A stretch of DNA of 64,000 bases from Boswellia sacra (GCA_013180625.2 SNVD02009848.1:1-64000); one strand, 5' to 3'; shown: positions 34,285 to 44,943, counted from the first letter of the stretch. Notes: generated by a model from the sequence alone, not told the origin. Made by a program: numbers and translations.

Positions 34285-35564
34285 TCATTCACATAACTGA
34301 CAGCTGCTTAAGGCCTTTCTTAGATTTTCAAATCTTGTTGTATCCAATGCCTTAGTGAACAAGTCAGCTAATTGTCTATCGGTGGAGATGTGTTCAATGT
34401 GTATCACCTTATATTCTACTAGTTCTCTTATAAAACGGTATTTTATGCCAATATGTTTTATTCTAGAATGCTGAACAGGATTTTTGGAAATATTTATAGC
34501 ACTAATATTATTACAAAACACAGTTATAGGTTTTTGTTCAATACCATAATTACTCAACATTTGCTTCATACACAATAGTTGTTTATAACAACTCCTTGTT
34601 GCTATGTATTCCGCTTCAGCAGTAGACAAAAAAATAGAATTCTGCTTTTTGCTGTGCCATGAAACCAAGTTAGTATCAAGATAAACTCCCGAAGTACTTT
34701 TTCGGTCATCTGCATTTTCTACCCAATCAGCATCACTGAACCGTGCAAGATAATCATTTGTATCTTTAGAAAACCATATTCCATAATCATATGTTCCGTG
34801 AACATACCTGATGATTCTTTTAATTGCTGCAAGATGTGATTCCTTTGGATTTGTTTGAAATCTTGCACAAAGTCTTACACTAAAACACAAATCTGGTCTG
34901 CTTGTCGTGAGGTATAGCAAGCTGCTAAAATACTTCTGTACAAACTTGCATCAATATCTTTTCATGCACTGTCTTTCGAAAGTTTCAGATTAGTACTAAA
35001 AGGAGTTTTCATTGGTTTTAAATTCTCAAGCCCAAATTTCTTTACAAGATTTTTAACATATTTTGATTGAGATATAAATATCCCATCATTCATTTGCTTA
35101 ACCTGTAATCTAAGAAAGAAATTTAATTCTCCTACCATGCTCATCTCAAACTCTTCCTATAGCAACTTAACAAACTCATTAATTTTGTTTTTGTTAGTTG
35201 ATCCGAAAACAATGTCATCAACATATATTTGAGCAACAATAAAATAGTTAGATGCATGTTTGATAAACAAAATTTTATTATTGCTGCCTCTTTAATAACC
35301 TCTGTTGATTAAAATGTTTGTCAACCTTTCATACCAAGCTCTAGGAGCTTGTTTCCAATCATACAAATCTTTCTGCAATTTGTACACAAAATCAGGATGT
35401 TTAGGATCTTAAAACCCTTAGGCTTTTCTACAAACACTTCTTCATTGAGATAGCCATTTAAAAATGCTGTTTTAATATCCATTTGGTATAACTTAAATCA
35501 AGCAAACAAGAAATTGCAAGTAGTAATCTGATTGACTCAAGTCTAGCTACAGGTGCAAAGGTTT
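34285..35564 (-). pseudogene. Copia RNase H and part of RT (copia-2)
   Basis: RNase H is readable at 34920-34285 (SDADWVENADD, SKKQNSIFLSTAEAEYIA, HSRIKHIGIKYRFIRELV and QLADLFTKALD motifs). RT precedes it, with YVDD near 35215-35226, and is broken by stops near 35158 and 35292 and shifts near 35410 and 35500. The element stops at 35564. Confidence 0.82.
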
Positions 35565-36300
35565 TGATGAACACTTAAATATGTATGTTTCATAAGAGTT
35601 TAATCCATCATATTGCATTAATAGTGTCATTAAATTCCTCAACTTAAGCATATTTGTAGTCTTTGCATCTTTGGAATTAATTTTCTCTTAATTTTGATTT
35701 TGTTACAGGTTCGGTAAAATAGGCATAACTTTCTATTTGTAGATCAGAATGGTGCAAATATTAATGTTTTAGAAAGCTAATCCAATTATGTATCTCACAA
35801 GCATCATCAAATTCGGGCTCTAAGTGGACCAAAAATGGGCTTGAAGTAAACCCATAGCAGTTTCAGCCCAGCCTGACTATGTCTCAGTATTTTGGTCATA
35901 TCTCTCAAAATGCGCATCCAAATCATTTGATTCAAAATGTTCTAGAAAGCTGAGACAAATATCTACAACTTTAATGAAGATATGTGATCAAAATTCTCAA
36001 TAATTTATTGCCAAAATCGGTGGTCAAAGTCGGTGCTCCAAATGATCCCAATTATCAAAGATTTTTGCAACTAATATTTGACAATTATGCCCTTATAATT
36101 TGACAAGTTTGCCCCTGTATGTATCTATAAATAGAGATGCCTTGTGACCATTTAGAACATCTTGGCCTTAGCTGGATCATCTTGGCCTTGGCTAGGATCT
36201 TGTATTGTGTTTTGTGTGTTTATATTATTAATGAATTTCCTTTTTCTTATAATTTATTTTCTTTCTCTTATAATGTCTTTCTAATTTCTCTTTTGCTAAG
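35565..36300 (+). repeat. Truncated LTR of the G2 family
   Basis: Begins TGATGAACAC inside copia-2 RT and follows the G2 LTR until TTTTGCTAAG at 36300, where a second LTR of the same family starts. The final half of the LTR is missing. Confidence 0.85.
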
Positions 36301-37325
36301 TGATTAACACTTTAATATGTATGTTTTATAAGAGTTTAATTCATCATATTACACTAATAATGTCATTAAATGCTCCAACTTAGCATATTTGTAGTCTTTG
36401 CATCTTTGGAATTAATTTTCTCTTAATTTTGGTTTTGTTATAGGTTTGGTAAAATGGGCATAACTTTCTATTTATAGATCAGAATGGTGCAAATATTAAT
36501 GTTTTGGAAAGCGGATCCAATTATCTACAAGATTGTGTCTCATAGGCTTCATCAAATTCGGGCTCTAAATGGACCAAAAATGGGCTTGAAGTAAACCCAT
36601 ATGCAGTTTCGGCCCAGCCCGACCATGCTTCAGTATTTTGGACATATCTCTCAAAATACGTATCCAAATCGTCTGATTCAAAATGTTCTAGAAGGATGAG
36701 ACAAATATCTACAACTTTCATGAAGACATGTGATCAAAATGCTCAATAAATCATTGCCAAAATCGGTGGTCAAAGTCGGTGCCCCTAATGATCCCAATTT
36801 TCAAAGATTTTTACAACTAATATTTGACAATTGTGCCCTTGTAATTTGACAAGTTTGCCCCCAGATATATCTATAAATAGAGGTGCCTTGTAACCATTTG
36901 GACATCTTGGCTTTGGCTGAGATCTCTTGGCCTTGGCTAGGATCTTGTATTGTGTTTTGTGTGTTTATGTTATTAATGAATTTGCTTTCTTTTATAATTT
37001 ATTTTCTTTCTTCTATTATGTCTTTCTAATTTCTCTCTTGCTAAAGTGAAAGGGTGAAATCCTTGATATGAGAATAAGGATTCTCCAACCCTTAGGTATG
37101 TACTTAATAATCATAATCTTTTGTTATTTATTTTATATGATTTATATTTCTTTTCTTCATCAATCTTGACACCATTTGTAAAGTGGAGGTCTTGATCCAT
37201 TGTCGTCAATCCTTGGCACATCAAATGCTTGGATCCTTTCTAGACGTCGTATGGTTCTTCCTTACCGACACAAGTCTAGTTAGGAACCTTGATTTATTGT
37301 AGACATATGGTGATTGGCACATTGT
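36301..37325 (+). repeat. 5' LTR fragment of B (1,025 bp)
   Basis: Matches the first two thirds of the G2 LTR, including the TATAAATA box at 36872-36879, and ends after GGCACATTG, where the full LTR would go on with GATGCTTG. The end of the LTR and the PBS are lost. Confidence 0.88.
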
Positions 37326-37709
37326 ACATGCCTCAAAGACAAACAACCTCAACTAGTGGTAATCTTTTTCATTCTTATTAATAAAGGAAAAAGAAAGGTA
37401 CCACCTCAATGGCATATTTTTGATCGTGGTAAATTACTTTCAAAGATATTCCTATTTTGATATTTTAATCAAATTTTATTCATTTGTGCCATATTTTCAT
37501 TTTCATTTTTATTTTTTTCTTGATTTTTGCTATCATTTCTAGTTTGTTTTTATTTTATGTGCTTTTATTTTAGTTGTGTGTTTGTATTTTATTTTCCGGT
37601 CAAGTGGCGGATACGGTACTCCGTGACTTTTAAAGTCGATTTTTCAGTTCCCTAAAAACTGTTGCTTATTTTGCATTCTTTTTCTTTTCTTCTCTCTCAT
37701 TTTCTTCAC
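37326..37709 (+). other. Leader-like segment ahead of CRP in B
   Basis: Equivalent to 20888-21258 of G2. T-rich with the TACGGTACTCCGTG phrase and a CT-rich run just before the CRP start. No gene. Confidence 0.55.
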
Positions 37710-38258
37710 ATGGATGCCATTCTCTCAAAATTGCATAAACATTTTCCCTCTCTTCCTCAAAATGATTTGCTTAAAATTTACAAGGCTCGCATAGCAAGAC
37801 TAAGGATGTTGATGTGCAAGGGCATTCCTATTGATGTAAGATGGTTAATTGAAGCCAAGGTTAGATTTTCTTGTGAATTTTCAGATAATCTTGTTTCTCA
37901 CATGCCAGGTTTGGGAAAAAGCTCTTACGCCAAAAAGCGAAGAGCGAAAAGGTTACAAGTTTGTCACAAATGTGCACGATGGACTTGTAACCAACGTTGC
38001 CGCTCCTTGGGATATGCGTCTAACAATCGAGAGGATAAATTACAGTTCATTAAGAATGGACTGAGTAGGGAGTCTTTGGATGATATCCGAGTGACTCTCG
38101 AGACGCATTCTTGTGGACTTGTGCAACGTGAAATCTTGAATTTGTGGACACAATTCCGAGATGAGCAGGAACGTTATAGTCTTGGGAATCTGACTCAAAA
38201 CAACTCTGTTTGCCAGTTTATAAGAAAACTAGATGGGAAGCATATCCCCAACTCATAG
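37710..38258 (+). CDS. Virus-like basic Cys-rich protein (CRP), intact, 182 aa
   Basis: Start chosen at Met-Asp-Ala, the start shared with the A and C copies; an in-frame Met exists 16 codons upstream. Residues 1-66 form a conserved N-terminal part. Residues 69-81 read GKSSYAKKRRAKR, a strongly basic patch that could bind RNA or act as a nuclear signal. Cys 85, 88, 93 and 97 form C-x2-C-x4-C-x3-C, a likely zinc site; this is not the CCHC gag knuckle. Residues 125-182 are unlike anything I recognise and overlap the conserved RNA element. Small size plus basic patch plus Cys cluster resemble carlavirus nucleic-acid-binding CRPs, some of which suppress silencing or act in the nucleus. That relation is inference and needs a profile search. 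Confidence 0.72.
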   Translation: MDAILSKLHKHFPSLPQNDLLKIYKARIARLRMLMCKGIPIDVRWLIEAKVRFSCEFSDNLVSHMPGLGKSSYAKKRRAKRLQVCHKCARWTCNQRCRSLGYASNNREDKLQFIKNGLSRESLDDIRVTLETHSCGLVQREILNLWTQFRDEQERYSLGNLTQNNSVCQFIRKLDGKHIPNS

Positions 38259-38321
38259 AAGGTGTTTAAGCCGTTTCTGGACGTAAAACCAGAGGAAGAT
38301 GTGAGCCACAGTCACAACTAC
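38184..38321 (+). promoter_or_regulatory. Conserved putative RNA element, copy B
   Basis: Overlaps the last 75 bases of CRP and 63 bases beyond its stop. About 93% identical by eye to the A copy although A and B belong to different LTR families. It holds the CCAGTTT hairpin (one mismatch here) and CTGG/CCAG. Confidence 0.6.
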
Positions 38322-38527
38322 CTGTACATATGCATGCGTGCCATTATTTTTGAATTTTAATGCCTTATAGCTATCATTTTTGAATTCGTATCTTTTCTTT
38401 GACTTGTGCATTTATAGTATCTTATTTCATCATTTCTTTTGAATTTCTATGCATTATTGTCAAATTTTTCAACAAGTAGCCGAGCTACCTATTTAGATGT
38501 CATCATTAGCATACCTTTTTGCACTCC

Positions 38528-38535
38528 ATAAATAC
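38528..38535 (+). promoter_or_regulatory. TATA-like box upstream of LOG (B)
   Basis: ATAAATAC about 50 bases before the LOG start, followed by a CT-rich leader (CTCTTGTTCTCTTCTTC), an arrangement usual for plant core promoters. Confidence 0.4.
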
Positions 38536-38583
38536 CACATCTCTTGTTCTCTTCTTCACACATAGTTAGAAAGTTGCATAGAC

Positions 38584-39234
38584 ATGGAGGGAACTTCAAA
38601 ACATCGAATCCAAAGGATATATGTATTATGTAGATCTCGACCAGGTAAAAGTGAAGAGTTTGTGGAAGTAGCAAATTATCTTGGTAGGCTACTGGCTGAA
38701 AGAAAGATTCATGTGGTTTATGGGGGAGGTAGCCTCGGGTTAATGGGTTGTGTGTCAACAACTGCACATGTAGGAGGTACCCAAGTTTTAGGAGTTATTC
38801 CTAAAGCCTTGGCTGTAGAAAACATTGTTGGAAAAACGGTTGGGAAAGAGTTACAAGTCTCCTCTATGCACGAACGCATGGCACATATGCTTATTAATTC
38901 AGATGCTTTTATTGCTTTACCAGGTGGCTTTGGTACTCTTGAAGAAATTTTTCAAATTGCCAATTGGGCCCAACTGAATCTCCATCGAAAACCCATAGGT
39001 TTGTTGAATGTTAAAAATTTCTTTGATCCTTTGATAAGTTTTGTTGATGCAGCTGTGGAACAAAATTTTATCGCTCATTCGGCGAGAAAGATCCTTGTTT
39101 CTGCCACTATTGCTAGTAAACTACTTGACAAGTTACAAGCATTCGAGTATGAACCTGATCCAGCCATAACTCAAATCAATTGGTTAGGAGAACAAAACAA
39201 AAAGCGTAGATTGGATCTGAATCTCAGTTTGTAA
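38584..39234 (+). CDS. LOG-like cytokinin riboside 5'-monophosphate phosphoribohydrolase, intact, 216 aa
   Basis: LOG enzymes convert cytokinin nucleotides to active free bases. Length is normal for the family. Seen landmarks: YGGGSLGLMG at residues 46-55, MHERM at 95-99, PGGFGTLEE at 113-121 and the WAQLNLHRKPIGLLNV stretch at 128-143. The Arg and the Glu of the active site are kept (R98, E121). Two departures: the Lys that normally follows that Arg is Met99, and the N-terminal nucleotide-binding FCGSS is LCRSR (15-19). Activity may therefore be altered. Lies 325 bases after CRP in an element without gag or pol. A host gene caught by a retroelement is the likely origin. Confidence 0.88.
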   Translation: MEGTSKHRIQRIYVLCRSRPGKSEEFVEVANYLGRLLAERKIHVVYGGGSLGLMGCVSTTAHVGGTQVLGVIPKALAVENIVGKTVGKELQVSSMHERMAHMLINSDAFIALPGGFGTLEEIFQIANWAQLNLHRKPIGLLNVKNFFDPLISFVDAAVEQNFIAHSARKILVSATIASKLLDKLQAFEYEPDPAITQINWLGEQNKKRRLDLNLSL

Positions 39235-40557
39235 TTTTTCTTGTCTTTTGTTTTATTTATAGCATTTTATTTTATGAGTCTTTCAGGTCATCTTTCTTGA
39301 ATAACAGCAGCTTCAAGTAATGTCCCCTATCCCCTATACTTTATCTCTCTACATTTAAACATTGAGGACAATGTTTCATTTGGTTGGGGGGGAAGGATAG
39401 TAGACATAAGTGTGTCTTAAATTTTCTTTTTCTTGCATTAAAAAAAAATCAATTAGTTTCTAGATTCGGAGTGCGGTGTAAGGAGTTCAAATCCTCTTGA
39501 GACATATTCTGGGTCAGGAATGGTAGAGTAAAGAGGGCTAGTTTGAACTCTAGAAACCCATTCTAATCTATTTGTCATTTGTTTTGATTTTGCACTTTAG
39601 AAAACTCATATTATTTAGTCTTGATTTTTGAATTTTATAGCAAGGAGGTCTTATTCATTTCACTTTGAATTATTCAAATCTATGAACTCTCACAACCTTA
39701 TCATTTAATAAACTGTGTGCTTATGTACTCGATAAGCAAGTGTTCACAAACTTTTCTTCACACACACACATACCTTGATACATGATTGTGAGTGGCGAAA
39801 TGGAATGTTGTAGTTCTTTTTGTTTTGTTTAGGACAACAACAAAAGGAAGGGGAAAGTTCAAAAAAAAAGTGAAAAAAAAGAAGAAAAAAAAGCAATTGT
39901 GGATAAGTTTGGTCTCGTAGCCTCTTTAATTCGAGCAATTAAGTCCGAGGGGTGCCTCAACACCTAATACCCTAAGACCAACTGGTTTGGGAGTTATTGG
40001 CCCAAAGCTCGTTACATGGATTAAGGAGAAAGCTTAATGGGATCGAACATTGCACTATCCATAAGTTCAAAGCAAAAATAAACATCTACAACCCGAGTCG
40101 TTAAGCTCGAAGGGGTGTCTTAACACCTAATGCCCTAAGGCCAACTGGTCTGGGAGTCATTAGCCTAAGGCTCGCTACATGGGTTAAAGATGCATTCTTT
40201 CAAAAAAAAAAAGAGAAAAAGAAAAAAAAAAAGAGTTCTTATATATAAATAAAAATGAATGCCCCTACCTAATGTTGTTAGCCTTAACGAATATTGGAAC
40301 CGATATGGCTTCTTTCCAATAAGCCCCATAGTCATGCGTCAACTGAACACAAAAAGAAGGTTTGTTGATATCTTGATTAAAAGGTACATGAGTCATAAAA
40401 AAATAATAAAAAATAAAAATCTATTGAGAGTTTGTTTATTTGGATAAAATCAAAGAGAGTGTAATAATTGACCACCTTGGATGTAAAATTCTATAAATCA
40501 TTTCTAAATAATAACGCTTTAATTGCCAGGGACTAGCAATAAGCTGGTTAGGGGGTG
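39235..40557 (+). other. 3' noncoding tract of B
   Basis: Nearly identical to 21441-22757 of G2: hairpin at 39359-39374, GGGGGGGAAGG near 39388, paired GGTG...ACACC repeats near 39950 and 40114, and the terminal polypurine tract abutting the LTR. No gene. Confidence 0.65.
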
Positions 40558-41566
40558 TGATGAACACTTAAATATGTATGTTTTATAAGAGTTTAATTCA
40601 TCATATTGCACTAATAATGTCATTAAATTCTCCAACTTAGCATATTTGTAGTCTTTGCATCTTTGGAATTAATTTTCTCTTAATTTTGGTTTTGTTATAG
40701 GTTCCGTAAAATGGGCATAACTTTCTATTTATAGATCAGAATGGTGCAAATCTTAATGTTTTGGAAATCTGATCCAATTATCTACAAGATTGTGTCTGAT
40801 AGGCTTCATCAAATTCGGGCTCTAAATGGACCAAATATGGGCTTGAAGTAAACCCATATGCAGTTTCGGCCTAGCCTGACCATGCTTTAGTATTTTAGGC
40901 ATATCTCTCAAAATACATATCCAAATCATCTGATTCAAAATGTTCTAGAAAGATAAGACAAATATCTATAACTTTCATTAAGACATGTGATCAAAATTCT
41001 CAATAAATCATTGTCAAAATTGGTGGTCAAAGTCGGTGCCCCTAATGATCCCAATTGTCAAAGATTTTTACAACTAATATTTGACAATTGTACCCTTGTA
41101 ATTTGACAAGTTTGCCCCTGGATGTATCTATAAATAGAGGTGCCTTGTAACCATTTGGACATCTTGGCTTTGGCTGAGATCTCTTGGCCGTGGCTAGGAT
41201 CTTGTATTGTGTTTTGTGTGTTTATGTTATTAATGAATTTGCTTTCTTTTATAATTTATTTTCTTTCTTCTATTATGTCTTTCTAATTTCTCTCTTGCTA
41301 AGGTGAAAGGGAGAAACCCTTGATATGAGAATAAGGATTCTCCAACCCTTAGGTATGTACTTAATAATCATAATCTTTTGTTATTTATTTTATATGATTT
41401 ATATTTCTTTTCTTCATCAATCTTGACACCACTTGTAAAGTGGAGGTCTTGATCCATTGTCGACAATCCTTGGCACATCAAATGCTTGGATTCTTTCTAG
41501 AAGTCGTATGGTTCTTCCTTACCGTCACAAGTCTAGTTAGGAACCTTGATTTGTTGTAGACATATG
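40558..41566 (+). repeat. 3' LTR fragment of B (1,009 bp)
   Basis: TGATGAACAC start; cut after GACATATG by copia-E. Remaining third of the LTR not found on the other side of copia-E. Confidence 0.88.
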
Positions 41567-43206
41567 TGTTGACCCAGGTATGACAACCCAAGAGGGGGGG
41601 TGAATTGGGTTTTATTTATCAAAACGAATTTATAAAACTTTTCTTGAAAGATAAAAATTATTTCACTTTTTCTTTTGAGAATAGAAGTGAAGAAGATGAA
41701 AATAGAAGTTGTCTAAGATGCAATCAAGAGAATAGCAATAATAAATAATCTCAAGTGCAAGTAAATGTAAAGAGATAGGGATAGAGAGAGTGCAAACTCA
41801 ATTTACGTGGTTCGGCAAACCTTGCCTACGTCCACGGGCTCCTAGCTCCTCCACAAGCTAGGCTTTCCACTAAGTTGTAGAATACTTTACAACTTGCTTG
41901 ATGAACAACTTCACCAAGACTTTTTTTCTTCAACTCTTGATAACACCACACCAAGAGTTCTTCTTGATGAACAACCTCACCACTGTCTCTTATACACATC
42001 TAGATGTGTATAAGAGACAGATCTCACTCTCACCACAATACAAGAACAAAGATAATTTTTACAACAAAGTATAACTCTCTTCAAAGAGTAGATAAAGAAT
42101 ATAAAAGCTCTCTAGACTTGATATTTCTCTTGTTTTTTGCTTGATAGATGCTTCTCTTGCACTTGCTTGAATGCATGGGAGAATGGCTCCTTTTATAGGC
42201 AAATGAGATGAACTTAATCAAGTGAAGACACCAACTCCAAATTTTCTGCCCACCATAAAAAACCGTAATTTTGTCTGCCATTTTTGTCAATGTTCCGTTT
42301 GAAATTTGAAAATCTGTAAAACATAAAAGATCTGCACATTTGAATAAGCTTTCCAACGCATTAAGAACCAAGTCATTTAGATATCTGTAGCTCAAGATAT
42401 GGCCAAAACACCATTTGGTGCTCATGTGACTTGATTTTTCTTTCTTGTGTCAGTCCACCAAATTGAATGATAATTCTGTCAGCCTTTCGTTTGAAATTTG
42501 AATTTCTTCAAACATAAAAGATTTGCATATTTGAATAAGCTTTCCAAAACATTAAGAATCAAAGCATTTGGATATCTCTATCTTAAGATATGGCCAAAAA
42601 ACCATTCGGTGCTCATGTGAGTTGATTTTTTTCTCTGTGTCAGTCCACCGAATTGCATGTCAATTATGCCAGCCTTCTGTTTGAAATTTGAATTTTTTCA
42701 AGACATATGAAATGTTCTTCATTAAGTCATCTTTCCAATGCCGCAAGAATTAAGTCATTTTGATTTTTCTAGCTCAAGATATGTCCAAAGGAGTATTCGG
42801 TGCTCATGTCAGATGCTTCCATTTGTCTTTCAACTTGCATGATAATTTGGACAACCTTGCACTTGAAATTTGAATTTCATTAAAACATATGAAATGTTAT
42901 AAATTGAGTAATCTTTCCAAAGGCTAAAGAATCACGTCATTTGGATATTTGTAGAGATATATATGACCAATTGATTGAACATTGCTCATGTGTCACATTC
43001 CTTGAGTCAATCCTTGTTCTTAAACTTTGGTGCCTTTAAAATGTAGTCTTCTCCTTAGCTTCAACACTTCATTTTAATAAGCCTCTTCTTGATTTTAAAA
43101 TTATTTCAATGATCTTACTCTTGCACATAAATAAACATGTTAGTAAATCTCAATTAATCAATGTGTATTGTTATCATCAAATTATCATGTAGCCTTAGGG
43201 CTAACA
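41567..43206 (-). repeat. 3' LTR of copia-E (1,640 bp)
   Basis: Plus-strand ends TGTTGACCC and GGGCTAACA. Matches 46943-48590 except for the foreign 38 bp at 41983-42020. Contains three or four diverged internal copies of a segment with GTTTGAAATTTGAA and GATATGGCCAA. Confidence 0.9.
41983..42020. other. Tn5 mosaic-end palindrome (Nextera mate-pair junction adapter)
   Basis: CTGTCTCTTATACACATCT followed directly by its exact reverse complement. These are two 19-bp Tn5 mosaic ends back to back, the known Nextera mate-pair circularisation junction. It replaces about 44 bp present in the other LTR (near 47356-47399). Confidence 0.95.
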
Positions 43207-43540
43207 ATCTCCCCCTTTTTGATGATGACAAACCATTGATTGCTTTAAAATATAATCTAAATCAAGAATGAAAATAAAATCAACAATAAGCAAAAAGAAT
43301 AGCACTTGTTATGAATATAAGCAATCCAACTATTTCTCCCCCTTTTGTTATCATCAAAAAGATGTAGTCAAATTAATTACTTCCCTTAAATATATTCTCT
43401 CCTTTAACATATGCTACCATTTAAAGATTATCATATAAAAGAAAAATTAAGACATATCCAACATAACTACTTTTCTTCTAATTATGCAAGATCTATCTTG
43501 ACTAAGGGGTTTAGTCATATTTGGGTCCAGGGACTAAGTC
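43207..43540 (-). other. Polypurine tract and remnant noncoding segment of copia-E
   Basis: Minus-strand AAAAAGGGGGAGAT abuts the LTR at 43207-43220. A second GGGGGAGA tract is near 43337-43347. No RT or RNase H coding is present in this gap. Confidence 0.75.
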
Positions 43541-44943
43541 TCAAACTTGATTTCTCTCAAATTGATTCAATTCTTCTTGCATAGCCAAAATCCAACTTTC
43601 CTCATTTTTGGCTTCTTTAAAAGATTTTGGTTCAAATTGAGAGACAAAAGCAAAATGATTACAAAAGTTCTTAAAAGAAGATCTAGTTTTCATAACTTGT
43701 GATGGTTCACCAATAATGAGATCTTTAGGGTGAGCTTTTGCATACCTCCATTCCTTTGGTAATTCTTGGGAAGAATCATTTACTTCCTCAAGCTTTTCTT
43801 GTTGAAGTTTTAATTCATCTTGGCTCTTTTCATCAAGCCTTGATTCCTTAATTTGCCCTTCTATCTCAACAATATCATCATCTAAATTCTTTGAAGAAAT
43901 AACATTAGTTTCATCAAATTCAACATGCATAGATTCTTCAATAGTAAGAGTCTTTTTGTTTAAAACTCTATATGCTTTACTATGGTTGGAGTAGCCAACA
44001 AAAATTCCAACATCGGCTTTTGCATCAAATTTTCCAAGGTTATCCTTGGTGTTTAAAATAAAAAATTTACATCCAAAAACTTTAAAAAATCTAATGTTGG
44101 GTTTTCTTCCTTTCCAAAGTTCATAAGGAGTTTTCTTTATTAAAGCTCTAATATGTACTCTATTGATTATAAAGCATGCGGTATTAACCGCTTCGGCCCA
44201 AAAATATTTTGGCAAATTATTTTCAAGTAACATGGTCCTAGCCATTTCTTGGATAGTCCAATTTTTCCTCTCAACAACACCATTTTGTTGTGGAGTTTTA
44301 GGTGCGGAAAAAATATGTTCAAAACCATTTTCATCACAAAGATTTTCAAATGCAACATTGTCTACTTCACCACCATGATAACTCCTAATAGACACAATAT
44401 AATATTCTTTTTGATTTTGGATTCTTTTTGCAAAGTTTGAAAAAGTTTGTGTAACCTCATTTTTAGTTTTCAAGAATAACACCCAAGTGAATCTTGAATA
44501 ATCAATCCACAATAACAAAAACATAATACTTCACCAAGGGACTTTGAGGATTTGATGGTCCCAAAAAATCCAAATGAGGAAGTTAATTGTAGAGGTTATT
44601 TGTTGAAAATAAATTTCTTTTGTTTTAAAAGAAGTTCTCACTTGTTTTCCAAATTGACAAGCAGCACAAATTTTATCCTTTTCAAATTTTATTTTTGGAA
44701 GACCATCAACTAAATCTTTTTTAGAAATTTTTGAAATTGTGTCCATGCTAGCATGACCTAATCTTCTATGCCATAACCAAGCATCATGATTAACAATGAA
44801 ACAATTTCTACATGATCATTAACATCAATATCAATTGTATAAATATTACCACATCTATTACCAACAAATAATGTCTTATTGTTACTAACATCCTTAATCA
44901 CACATCTATTAGGCTCAAAAAGCAACAAAATATCCCTTATCAC
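43541..44943 (-). pseudogene. Copia integrase and GAG-pre-integrase (copia-E)
   Basis: Open pieces 44943-44758, 44746-44531 and 44524-43541. The zinc-binding part has CAACQFGKQ; the core has WIDYSRFTWV (first Asp) and QQNGVVERKN (Glu). The second catalytic Asp is replaced: the family IRSDHGGE motif reads IRSYHGGE (near 44382). This alone would disable the enzyme. The C-terminal GCKFFILN and GIFVGYS motifs are present. The frame ends at the beginning of the RT linker. Confidence 0.83.

Larger units (their letters stand above)
15041..35564 (-). mobile_element. Ty1/copia SIRE-like element copia-2, split by G1
   Basis: Two separated blocks belong together: 15041-17066 (3' LTR, noncoding, end of the env-position ORF) and 32029-35564 (rest of that ORF, RNase H, part of RT). 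They are parted by gypsy element G1, which is flanked by ATATG (17062-17066) and ATCTG (32029-32033), a likely 5-bp duplication with one change. The 5' half of copia-2 is missing: it stops at 35564 in RT where an LTR of the G2 family begins. Confidence 0.85.
36301..41566 (+). mobile_element. Deleted gypsy element B carrying intact CRP and LOG
   Basis: Starts TGATTAACAC (a variant LTR start). The LTR stops at 37325 and is joined to sequence that in G2 lies after gag; gag, protease, RT, RNase H and integrase are all absent. CRP (37710-38258) and LOG (38584-39234) are open, followed by the noncoding tract and a 3' LTR that is cut at 41566 by copia-E. It belongs to the G1/G2 LTR family. Confidence 0.88.

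Noticed and set aside
38584..39234. LOG in B as a normal host gene next to a retroelement
   Set aside because: Same CRP-LOG order, spacing and flanking noncoding tract occur in A and C inside elements, so it belongs to the element.
41983..42020. Natural palindrome or genuine Tn5-type insertion
   Set aside because: Exact match to two back-to-back Tn5 mosaic ends as in a mate-pair junction, with no transposon body; a library artefact is far more likely.
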